Of a DNA stretch of 11,847 nucleotides, positions 6,942-11,847 are shown one piece after another. The notes beneath the pieces are model-generated. The model worked only from the letters and a program-made list of their open reading frames with translations. It was not told the origin of the DNA and ran no database searches. The position numbers were made by a program, and so were the translations under genes. The stretch covers positions 1 to 11,847 of the forward strand of contig CALCSA010000390.1 of assembly GCA_937894185.1 (NCBI GenBank). Direction: 5' to 3'. Source of the stretch: an uncultured Clostridia bacterium (lineage in GTDB: Bacteria; Bacillota; Clostridia; Oscillospirales; Ruminococcaceae). Within the stretch, counting starts at the first letter, position 1; every line of letters starts with the position of its first letter.

Positions 6942-6970
6942 TTGACAAAACCAAAGTTATTGTATAGAAT
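6942..6970 (+). promoter_or_regulatory. Promoter of the EEP-HAD-membrane protein operon
   Basis: TTGACA (6942-6947), a 17-bp spacer and TAGAAT (6965-6970) give a near-consensus promoter with a predicted start near 6977. That leaves a leader of about 110 nt before the first start codon. A LacI-type operator lies about 10-20 bp downstream of this start. Confidence 0.85.
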
Positions 6971-6985
6971 AAGATTAAGATTTAC

Positions 6986-7004
6986 CGCAAACGTTTGAGT
7001 TTGC
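6986..7004 (+). promoter_or_regulatory. LacI-type operator in the leader of the plus-strand operon
   Basis: The sequence CGCAAACGTTTGAGTTTGC contains a perfect 10-bp palindrome, CAAACGTTTG (6988-6997). A second, spaced inverted repeat overlaps it: GCAAAC (6987-6992) with GTTTGC (6999-7004). It shares CGCAAACGTTT with the site at 6812. Its position just after the transcription start fits a roadblock or repression role. Confidence 0.75.
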
Positions 7005-7007
7005 ATC

Positions 7008-7042
7008 GGCATGCTTGGAAGAAGCCTTCGTCAAAGCATGCC
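7008..7042 (+). other. Hairpin in the 5' leader of the EEP gene
   Basis: GGCATGCTT (7008-7016) pairs with AAGCATGCC (7034-7042) over 9 bp, and the 17-nt loop can form a short GAAG/CTTC inner stem. No T-run follows, so it is not a terminator. It lies between the predicted start and the ribosome binding site, and may stabilise the mRNA or have another leader role. Confidence 0.5.
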
Positions 7043-7087
7043 ATTCTGCTATTTTAGCCTGAATATATCTACAAAAAGGAGGCCCTT

Positions 7088-8134
7088 ATGATACAGTTTG
7101 ACCGTTCCAAAATAGAAGCCGCCGCCGCTCTGGTGGGAGAAAAAACCCATCTGGACGCCTTGCATGCGCATCTGCCCGAGTATTTTCAGGCAGATGTGGA
7201 AAATGGACTGAGCAAAGGCGGTCCCCTACCCTTTCGGGCGGCTGTCTTTAATATGGAGCAGGGTACTCGGCTCAAGTATATCATTCCGTTTTTCCAATGC
7301 CATCCCCAGCTGCGAAATGTAGATGTCATTCTGGCCAACGAGCTGGATGCCGGTATGGCCCGCTCCGGCAATTTGGATACCACCCGAGAAATTGCAAAGG
7401 CTTTGGGGATGAACTACGTCTACGGAATCGAATTTATCACCCGCAAGGCCGGGCAAAACGGCAACACACAGGGACTTCATGGCAACGCCATACTTTCCCG
7501 GTTCCCCCTGCATAACTGCAAGGTGGTTCCCCTGCCCATCCAGTTCGATTGGTTCTATATGCCCGGCGATTCCCGGCTGGGGGTGCGCAATGCCATTCTG
7601 ACCGAGGCAGAGGTGGCTCCCGGCAAGCGGGTGGGGCTGGTCAGTGTTCATCTGGAAAACCGGGCCACGCCTCAGGAGAGGCTGCGTCAGATGAAGTTCC
7701 TGCTGGATGAAGTGGAGCAGCATTTCGGTGATCTTCCGGTGCTGATTGGCGGTAATATGAACACCAACACCGTATCTGGCAACACTCCCGGCAGCATGGA
7801 GTATCTGGAGGAGCATCCGCAGGAGCAGCTGCGCCGTCTGGGGGACATCCCCAACATCGAGCCTTTGATGGATCACGCCGCTCAGCGGGGTTTTTCTTAC
7901 AGCGACTGCAACCTGATCAACAAGGTCACCCGGCGCAAACCCATGCCCGGCGGCGCCGTCGTAGAGCTGAATCTGGACTGGTTTTTCCAGCGGGGTCTCA
8001 AATGCTCCCAGCCCGAGCGGGTGGAGACGATCCTCCGCATAAAGGATCTGGAAAACCCACCTGCCTATCTTGCCGATTTTGAGGGAAAAGAGCTTTCCGA
8101 TCACGATGCCGTCACCGTAGTGGTGGAATGCTAG
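7088..8134 (+). CDS. Endonuclease/exonuclease/phosphatase (EEP) family protein
   Basis: A 348-residue protein with the DNase I/APE1/sphingomyelinase-like EEP fold, a family of metal-dependent phosphodiesterases and phosphatases. Motifs appear in the expected order: FNMEQG (Asn55), ANELDAG (Glu85, metal ligand), HGNAILSRFPL (131-141), VSVHLENR (His188), VLIGGNMNTN (219-228), LDWFF (Asp297) and LSDHDAV (Asp338-His339). The canonical GDxN aspartate is replaced by asparagine at residue 223. In relatives this residue is important for catalysis, so activity may be altered or the substrate unusual. There is no signal peptide or membrane segment, so it is cytoplasmic. An AGGAGG ribosome binding site sits 5-6 nt before the start. 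It is the first gene of an operon divergent from lacI and is followed after 22 nt by a HAD hydrolase. The substrate (nucleic acid, phospholipid head group or inositol phosphate) cannot be decided. Confidence 0.88.
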   Translation: MIQFDRSKIEAAAALVGEKTHLDALHAHLPEYFQADVENGLSKGGPLPFRAAVFNMEQGTRLKYIIPFFQCHPQLRNVDVILANELDAGMARSGNLDTTREIAKALGMNYVYGIEFITRKAGQNGNTQGLHGNAILSRFPLHNCKVVPLPIQFDWFYMPGDSRLGVRNAILTEAEVAPGKRVGLVSVHLENRATPQERLRQMKFLLDEVEQHFGDLPVLIGGNMNTNTVSGNTPGSMEYLEEHPQEQLRRLGDIPNIEPLMDHAAQRGFSYSDCNLINKVTRRKPMPGGAVVELNLDWFFQRGLKCSQPERVETILRIKDLENPPAYLADFEGKELSDHDAVTVVVEC

Positions 8135-8156
8135 AATCTGCCGAGGAGGTAACAAT

Positions 8157-8924
8157 ATGGTAAAATCATTTATATTTGACATGGGCGGAACTCTTGAGGA
8201 TGTCATACATAAGCCGGAGTTCCACGATGGTTGCGGCAGGGTTCTCCTGCAGTATCTGGCTTCTCACGGCATTAAAATCGAGATGGAGCCGGAAGCCTTC
8301 GCCCTGCATCTGGAGCAAAAGAACTGGGAGTACCGGCACTGGGGCATGGAATCTCTGCGGGAACTGGACCCCTACTCCATCTGGTCCCAGTGGTATTTAA
8401 AGGACTTTGACGTGGATCAGGACCGGCTGCGGGCCATTGCCGACAAGTTGGCCAACCTGTGGGAGCGGAACTACTACCACCGAACCCTGCGCCCGGAATC
8501 CAGGGAGCTTCTGCAAAGCTTGCAGGCCAGAGGCTTCCGGTTGGGGGTCATCTCCAACACCGGCTGCCAGACGCAGGTGATTGAAATTCTTCACGAATAT
8601 GACCTGTACCATTTTTTTGATACTATTTATCTTTCCAGCATTGCGGGATTCCGCAAGCCCCACGTCGATTTGTTTCTGGCTGCCGCCGCGGATTTGGGTT
8701 CCGCTCCCGCGGAGTGTGTCTACGTGGGAGATACCGTATCCCGGGATGTCCGCGGGGCACGGGCTGCCGGATACGCTGCCAGTGTGAGAATACAATCCCA
8801 CCTGACTCAGGCCTCTGATGCTCGCTATGATATCGGAGAAGAAGAGGCCGATCATCTCGTTTCCAGCCTGTTGGATATTTTAGAACTGGAAATCGCGGCT
8901 CCCATCGCATCTGTCACCCTATAG
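8157..8924 (+). CDS. HAD-superfamily hydrolase (probable phosphatase)
   Basis: A 255-residue cytoplasmic protein of the haloacid dehalogenase superfamily. Motif I is FDMGGTLED with Asp8 as the nucleophile; the second aspartate of the usual DxD is glycine (Gly10). Motif II is VISNTG (Ser133), motif III is GFRKPHVD (Lys167) and motif IV is VYVGDTVSRDV (Asp192, Asp197). Residues 15-105 form an alpha-helical cap of the subfamily I type. The missing second aspartate normally serves as general acid/base in HAD phosphatases, so activity may be reduced or the protein may use different chemistry. A GAGGAGGT site precedes the ATG. It starts 22 nt after the EEP gene and is followed by a small membrane protein gene. 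With the EEP protein it could act in a two-step dephosphorylation, but this is inference from proximity. Confidence 0.88.
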   Translation: MVKSFIFDMGGTLEDVIHKPEFHDGCGRVLLQYLASHGIKIEMEPEAFALHLEQKNWEYRHWGMESLRELDPYSIWSQWYLKDFDVDQDRLRAIADKLANLWERNYYHRTLRPESRELLQSLQARGFRLGVISNTGCQTQVIEILHEYDLYHFFDTIYLSSIAGFRKPHVDLFLAAAADLGSAPAECVYVGDTVSRDVRGARAAGYAASVRIQSHLTQASDARYDIGEEEADHLVSSLLDILELEIAAPIASVTL

Positions 8925-8947
8925 TCCATAATAAGGAGGGAAAGACA

Positions 8948-9277
8948 GTGCGCCGTCTATTTATGGTTCTGGTTTTGCTGGCGGCGGGGGTTCTCCTGCT
9001 GTCGGGCGCCATCCAAACTGATAGGGAGGAATCAGCAACGCCACCCCGAGAGCAGGATGGCACGGAGCAGCTGCTCTCCGGCGAACCATCCCAGCCTGAT
9101 GCTCAGGAGGCCATGGCTACTGTAGAAGTGGAGCAGCCGCATCACCCCAAGGCAACCATCATCATCTGGTGCACCCTCGCAGTGATCGCCATCGCCCTTG
9201 CCGTCCTGAACTGGGGAATTCCCCGTGGTACGGGGAACCGAAAAAAGGAAGTTGCGCAAAGGCCACCTTCTCCATGA
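8948..9277 (+). CDS. Small two-helix membrane protein of unknown function
   Basis: A 109-residue protein that I do not recognise. It begins with a hydrophobic helix after two arginines (residues 2-21, RRLFMVLVLLAAGVLLLSGA), a signal peptide or first membrane helix. Next comes a 45-residue acidic, proline- and glutamine-rich linker likely to lie outside the membrane. A second membrane helix follows (about 69-90, in ATIIIWCTLAVIAIALAVLN), then a short basic tail. The start is GTG, chosen because a GGAGGG site lies 7 nt upstream and the basic-then-hydrophobic N-terminus begins right there. It is the last gene of the operon, 23 nt after the HAD gene and ahead of two terminators. It might anchor or recruit a partner at the membrane; nothing in the sequence shows which. 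Confidence 0.7.
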   Translation: MRRLFMVLVLLAAGVLLLSGAIQTDREESATPPREQDGTEQLLSGEPSQPDAQEAMATVEVEQPHHPKATIIIWCTLAVIAIALAVLNWGIPRGTGNRKKEVAQRPPSP

Positions 9278-9290
9278 TGGCCAAACGGCG

Positions 9291-9322
9291 AGGCCCGCCA
9301 AAGAGTGGGGCCTGCTGCTTTT
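9291..9322 (+). terminator. First of two tandem terminators after the plus-strand operon
   Basis: AGGCCC (9291-9296) and GGGCCT (9308-9313) form a 6-bp GC-rich stem, followed by GCTGC and a five-T run. It lies 14 bp past the stop codon of the small membrane protein. The short stem and the gap before the T-run make it weaker than the next one. Confidence 0.5.
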
Positions 9323-9329
9323 TCTACAT

Positions 9330-9374
9330 AAAAAGATACGGCTTTCGATGATAGTGAAAGCCGTATCTTTTTTT
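9330..9374. terminator. Strong bidirectional terminator between convergent operons
   Basis: The arms 9330-9346 and 9356-9372 (core AAGATACGGCTTTC / GAAAGCCGTATCTT) pair perfectly over 17 bp with a 9-nt loop. A T-run follows on the plus strand and, because the outer stem is A-rich on the left, also on the minus strand. It lies 20 bp past the fprA stop codon and serves both convergent transcripts. Confidence 0.92.
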
Positions 9375-9394
9375 ATAGGGTGAAAGGGGCATAC

Positions 9395-10594
9395 TTACCC
9401 CACCAGAGACTGGGCAAACGCCTTGCCCAGTTCCGTGGCCTTTGCCAGCTCCTGCTCCGACGGAACAAAGTTGATCTTGAGCTGTTCTTCCCAGACTTTG
9501 CATTTGAGGGAAGTCAACCGCTGCGCCAAATTGGGGACTGCCTCCCCGCTCCAGCCAAAGGAGCCAAACACGGCGACCGGCCTCTTTTGGATGTTGATGG
9601 CCTCGATACCGGCCAGCAACTGCCAGACAGGAGCCACCGCATCCCGGTTAATAGTGGGAGAACCAATCAGGAAAGCGTCGCTCTCATTGAGCAGGGCAAC
9701 CAGCTTGGCCATATCGTGCTCGATGATGTTGTAGCTTTCCACCTGAGCGTCGGGGATGACCTGAGTGATGCCTTGGGCGATAGCTTTGGCAATTTTGCGG
9801 GTATTACCATAGGCGGAAACGTAAAAGATGGGAATCAGCTTTTGCTGACGGGTTTTCTCCGCCGACCACTGACGGTAGAGCTCCAGCACCTGAGGCAGCT
9901 TGCCATCCTTGGTGAGGATGGGGCCGTGGCTGTTACAGTTAAAGACAATATCCAGATCCTTGATTTTTTCAAGTCCTAAACGCACATAGGGCTGAAAGGG
10001 CCCAAAAATGCAGTCGTAATAATATTTCAATGCGTCCAGATACTTGTCGTCATAAATGGTGCAGACATCGAATATCTGGGGCTCGCAGAAATGGCATCCC
10101 AAAAAGTCGCAGGAAAACAGGATTTGATCCTGCTCCAGCCAGGTAAACATGGAGTCGGGCCAGTGCAGGAAGGGGGCGCTGATAAACCGCATCGTTTTGC
10201 CGCCCAGCTCCAGAGTGTCCCCGTCCTTGACCACCTGCAGGTTGAGCTGGCGGTTGGAGATGTGCTTCATATAAATGGCACCGGCGGGGCTGACCACCAC
10301 TGTCAGGTTGGGGAACCACTCCAATAGCTGGTTGATGCAGCCGGTATGATCCGGTTCGCAGTGGTTGAGAATGAGGTAATCCAACTCCCGGCCATCCAGA
10401 GCCTGCAATATATTGTCCAGATAATAATCGGAAAAGCTTAAGTGAGCAGCTTCTACCGCCGCTGTTTTTTCGCTGCCCGTTACAATATAGGAGTTGTAGC
10501 TGCTGCCATATTCGGTGCGCATAATGACGTCGAATACCCGCAGGCTGGGATTGAGGACACCGGTATAAAATACGCCTTCAGTAATTTGTTTCAT
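9395..10594 (-). CDS. fprA: A-type flavoprotein / flavodiiron protein (O2 or NO reductase)
   Basis: Flavodiiron protein of 399 residues that reduces O2 to water (or NO to N2O), protecting anaerobes. The N-terminal metallo-beta-lactamase-like half has the diiron ligands NHCEPDH (His78, Glu80, Asp82, His83), His144 in FLHWPD, Asp163 in SCDFLG and His223 in NSHGPIL. From about residue 253 a flavodoxin domain follows, with SAYGNT as the FMN phosphate loop and GSPTINRDAVAP. The frame runs open to an ATG at 10678. I chose 10594 because the family begins near MKQITEGVFYTG and a GGAGG site lies 10 nt upstream. It is third in an operon with a flavin reductase and a rubredoxin that can feed it electrons, although a 193-bp gap precedes it. 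A strong terminator follows. Identification is firm. Confidence 0.96.
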   Translation of the reverse strand: MKQITEGVFYTGVLNPSLRVFDVIMRTEYGSSYNSYIVTGSEKTAAVEAAHLSFSDYYLDNILQALDGRELDYLILNHCEPDHTGCINQLLEWFPNLTVVVSPAGAIYMKHISNRQLNLQVVKDGDTLELGGKTMRFISAPFLHWPDSMFTWLEQDQILFSCDFLGCHFCEPQIFDVCTIYDDKYLDALKYYYDCIFGPFQPYVRLGLEKIKDLDIVFNCNSHGPILTKDGKLPQVLELYRQWSAEKTRQQKLIPIFYVSAYGNTRKIAKAIAQGITQVIPDAQVESYNIIEHDMAKLVALLNESDAFLIGSPTINRDAVAPVWQLLAGIEAINIQKRPVAVFGSFGWSGEAVPNLAQRLTSLKCKVWEEQLKINFVPSEQELAKATELGKAFAQSLVG

Positions 10595-10787
10595 GGTAGT
10601 TATTCCTCCAGGCTGATGGACTGTCCAGAGCCCCGGCTCCTTTGCCCTTGGGGCAGAACAGGCTTCCGGCTGTAACACATGGGCGCAAGCCGAAAGGGTT
10701 CAAACTTTGAGCCAAGGGACCCTAGAAAACGGCACCAAAGCAGATGATTCTGCTTTGGTACCTGAGATGTGAAAGACTGTGATATTG
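10595..10787 (-). other. Rubredoxin-fprA intergenic region with hairpin
   Basis: No gene is supported in these 193 bp. ACCAAAGCAGA (10734-10744) and TCTGCTTTGGT (10749-10759) form a perfect 11-bp stem with a 4-nt loop. In minus-strand RNA it is followed by GCCGUUUUC, so it may be a leaky terminator or processing site that makes fprA expression differ from that of rubredoxin. A second, imperfect inverted repeat (GGTTCAAA...TTTGAGCC) is at 10698-10714. The 10-mer TGTAACACAT (10671-10680) also occurs in the operon promoter at 11571-11580. No good internal promoter pair was found. Confidence 0.55.
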
Positions 10788-10949
10788 TTATGCTTCTTCT
10801 TCAAACATGTCTTTGCCCACGCCGCAGGCCGGACAGACAAAATCCTCGGGAACATCTTCCCAAGCGGTGCCGGGAGCTACACCATAATCTTCCGCTCCCT
10901 TTTCGGGGTCGTAAACATAACCGCAAATTGTGCATACATACTTTTTCAT
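10788..10949 (-). CDS. Rubredoxin
   Basis: A complete 53-residue rubredoxin, a small mononuclear-iron electron carrier. The protein begins MKKYVCTICGYVYDPEKG. It has both CxxCG knuckles, with Cys6/Cys9 in CTICGY and Cys39/Cys42 in CPACGV, plus the typical aromatic and acidic residues in between (GTAWEDVPEDF). The length and spacing are exactly those of the classic Clostridium type. A GAGG ribosome binding site lies 8 nt upstream of the ATG. It starts 27 nt after the flavin-reductase stop codon and precedes fprA, so it is the probable electron shuttle between the two. It would pass electrons from NAD(P)H via flavin to the diiron protein. Identification is secure. Confidence 0.97.
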   Translation of the reverse strand: MKKYVCTICGYVYDPEKGAEDYGVAPGTAWEDVPEDFVCPACGVGKDMFEEEA

Positions 10950-10976
10950 ATTCTCTGCCTCTTTTCTGTCTGTAGT

Positions 10977-11456
10977 TTATTTTCTTATTCCGTCACGATA
11001 GCCGGAATATGTCAACGCATTGGATGCATAGTCCTCCATATCGTCTACGGTGCACAAGAACAGGGTGTGGGTCCCCACATCCACCGTGTCGTAGACGCTG
11101 AGGGAAAACCGTGCCGCTATCATCGCCGGGTCATCAAGATAGGGATTTCCATTGCAGTCTGTTTTATAAGCAATGCCGGCAAACTTGTCCTGATCCCGGC
11201 CGCTGGCAAAGCCAAACCGGCGGATGATATCCATAGAAAACGACTCTGCCAGAGCACAAACACAAACCGAACGCTTTTCCATCACCATGTCGTGGGTCAA
11301 GTGATCCTTCCCCAGAGTGACGCTTAATCTGACCGGCATGTGGCTCTGCTCCAGCAGGGTATTGCAAATACAAGCATTTGCCTCGCCATTTAACTCGCAG
11401 CCCGCCGTAAACAAACCGCATTGAATTTTAAAAAGAGTCCTGATGTCTGCTTTCAT
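10977..11456 (-). CDS. Flavin reductase-like (FMN-binding split barrel) protein, NADH:rubredoxin reductase type
   Basis: A 159-residue flavin-reductase-domain protein resembling the N-terminal half of high-molecular-weight rubredoxin (Hrb) of Moorella and related Clostridia. It starts MKADIRTLFKIQCGLFTAG and contains the family-like segments RLSVTLGKDHLTHD, FGFASGRDQDKF and DTVDVGTHTLFLCTV, and ends ALTYSGYRDGIRK. It probably takes electrons from NAD(P)H through FMN and passes them to the rubredoxin encoded 27 bp downstream, which then feeds FprA. In Hrb these two domains are one polypeptide; here they are separate genes. The open frame extends to 11534, but I take 11456 because the family homology starts there and the extension overlaps the structured leader. 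The ribosome binding site is modest (GGGG 5 nt upstream, AAAGG farther away). The family is clear; the electron donor is inferred. Confidence 0.85.
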   Translation of the reverse strand: MKADIRTLFKIQCGLFTAGCELNGEANACICNTLLEQSHMPVRLSVTLGKDHLTHDMVMEKRSVCVCALAESFSMDIIRRFGFASGRDQDKFAGIAYKTDCNGNPYLDDPAMIAARFSLSVYDTVDVGTHTLFLCTVDDMEDYASNALTYSGYRDGIRK

Positions 11457-11493
11457 CTGTCCCCAACCTTTTGAGCGGTTACGATTTAGCTTG

Positions 11494-11524
11494 GTCCGGG
11501 CGGAAACCGCCAAACACACCGGAC
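11494..11524 (-). other. Structured leader of the flavin reductase operon
   Basis: GTCCGG (11494-11499) pairs with CCGGAC (11519-11524). Nested inside, GGCGG (11499-11503) pairs with CCGCC (11507-11511) around an AAA loop (TTT on the minus strand); base 11499 is shared, so the two stems compete for it. The element lies in the roughly 105-nt leader between the predicted start and the start codon. It does not match any riboswitch class that I recognise. Confidence 0.4.
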
Positions 11525-11568
11525 TGCTTCCCACCTTGGGAACTCCCGGAATATAGGAACTTTAGCAT

Positions 11569-11577
11569 ATTGTAACA
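11569..11577 (-). promoter_or_regulatory. Extended -10 promoter of the flavin reductase-rubredoxin-fprA operon
   Basis: The minus strand reads TGTTACAAT, an extended -10 (TG plus one base plus TACAAT, hexamer at 11569-11574). The -35 is poor (TTGCAT with an 18-bp spacer), which is normal for extended -10 promoters. The predicted start is near 11562. Upstream, 11584-11648 is AT-rich with a direct repeat TATACTTTT (11620-11628 and 11633-11641) that may hold another promoter. Confidence 0.65.
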
Positions 11578-11670
11578 CATCATGCCACCGGGATGCAATT
11601 AAAAAATTAAATTGAATTCTATACTTTTATTGTATACTTTTTCTCAAAGGGGAATCGCCTCACCCCTCTT

Positions 11671-11847
11671 TCACGAAATTCGCTCCAGCTCTTTTTTCAG
11701 GCGCTTGACAATTCGCTTTTCCAAACGGGATATGTAGGACTGGGAAATGCCGATGATCTCGGCCACTTCTTTTTGTGTGCGCTCCTCCCCATCCAGCAAC
11801 CCGAACCGCAGCTGCATGATCCGCCGTTCCCGCTCCCCCAGCTTATC
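11671..11847 (-). CDS. sigE: Sporulation sigma factor, SigE-like, C-terminal end (cut by window edge)
   Basis: The last 58 residues of an RNA polymerase sigma-70-family factor; the rest lies beyond the window. The fragment contains region 4: GERERRIMQLRFGLLDGEER, then TQKEVAEIIGISQSYISRLE (the promoter -35-binding helix-turn-helix), and ends KRIVKRLKKELERIS. The GISQSYISRLEKRI stretch and short basic end closely resemble the mother-cell sporulation sigma factor SigE; SigK is the nearest alternative (it tends to read GISRSYVSRIEKR), while SigG differs more. If it is SigE, this organism is a spore former or descends from one. It is on the same strand as the flavin reductase operon but separated by about 200 bp with its own promoter region, so the two are probably transcribed separately. 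Confidence 0.85.
   Translation of the reverse strand, partial: DKLGERERRIMQLRFGLLDGEERTQKEVAEIIGISQSYISRLEKRIVKRLKKELERIS

Noticed and set aside
7226..8206. Minus-strand open frame of 326 codons opposite the EEP gene.
   Set aside because: It has no recognisable domain, while the plus-strand frame carries all EEP motifs, a good ribosome binding site and a promoter.
10595..10678. 28-codon N-terminal extension of FprA.
   Set aside because: The family starts near MKQITEGVFY, there is a GGAGG site before that ATG, and the extension lacks conserved character.
11457..11534. 26-codon N-terminal extension of the flavin reductase.
   Set aside because: It overlaps the structured leader, lacks family similarity, and the family-like start is MKADIRTLF at 11456.
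11646..11670. Possible terminator after the sigE-like gene (GGGG 11649-11652 with CCCC 11663-11666).
   Set aside because: The stem is short and is followed only by TTTGAG on the minus strand, too weak to call.

Overview
The window looks like a chromosomal segment of an obligately anaerobic, endospore-forming member of the Clostridia, probably Oscillospiraceae-like. The base composition appears moderately GC-rich (judged by eye). Three things point this way: a class III (oxygen-sensitive) ribonucleotide reductase, a flavodiiron/rubredoxin oxygen-defence chain, and the C-terminus of a SigE-type sporulation sigma factor. This assignment is inferred from gene content; no database search was possible.

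Layout. (1) 1-2734, minus strand: nrdD followed by the truncated start of nrdG. A consensus promoter lies upstream of nrdD, with two NrdR-box-like sites just downstream of the predicted transcription start. (2) 2793-3906, minus strand: a single secreted or lipid-anchored transglutaminase-like protein with its own promoter and terminator. (3) 4036-6874, minus strand: a lacI - pfkB - mgtC-like operon ending in a strong terminator. (4) 6942-9277, plus strand: a divergent operon encoding an endonuclease/exonuclease/phosphatase (EEP) fold protein, a HAD-family hydrolase and a small two-helix membrane protein. The 300-bp gap between (3) and (4) holds two back-to-back TTGACA-type promoters. Each has a CGCAAACGTTT operator 10-20 bp downstream of its start. 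(5) 9330-11577, minus strand: flavin reductase, rubredoxin (53 aa) and FprA flavodiiron protein, a complete NAD(P)H-to-O2/NO electron chain. (6) 11671-11847, minus strand: the 3' end of a SigE-like sigma factor gene.

How the genes work together. Blocks 3 and 4 appear to be one regulon: the LacI-family protein probably controls its own operon (a sugar or polyol kinase and a membrane protein) and the divergent hydrolase operon. This pairing of a phosphodiesterase-fold protein, a HAD phosphatase and a PfkB kinase under one LacI regulator is the best candidate here for an undescribed pathway. The EEP and HAD proteins both carry substitutions at canonical catalytic positions. Blocks 1 and 5 are ordinary anaerobe physiology: dNTP synthesis by a glycyl-radical enzyme and oxygen removal. 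No tRNA, rRNA, CRISPR array, insertion sequence or phage gene was seen.
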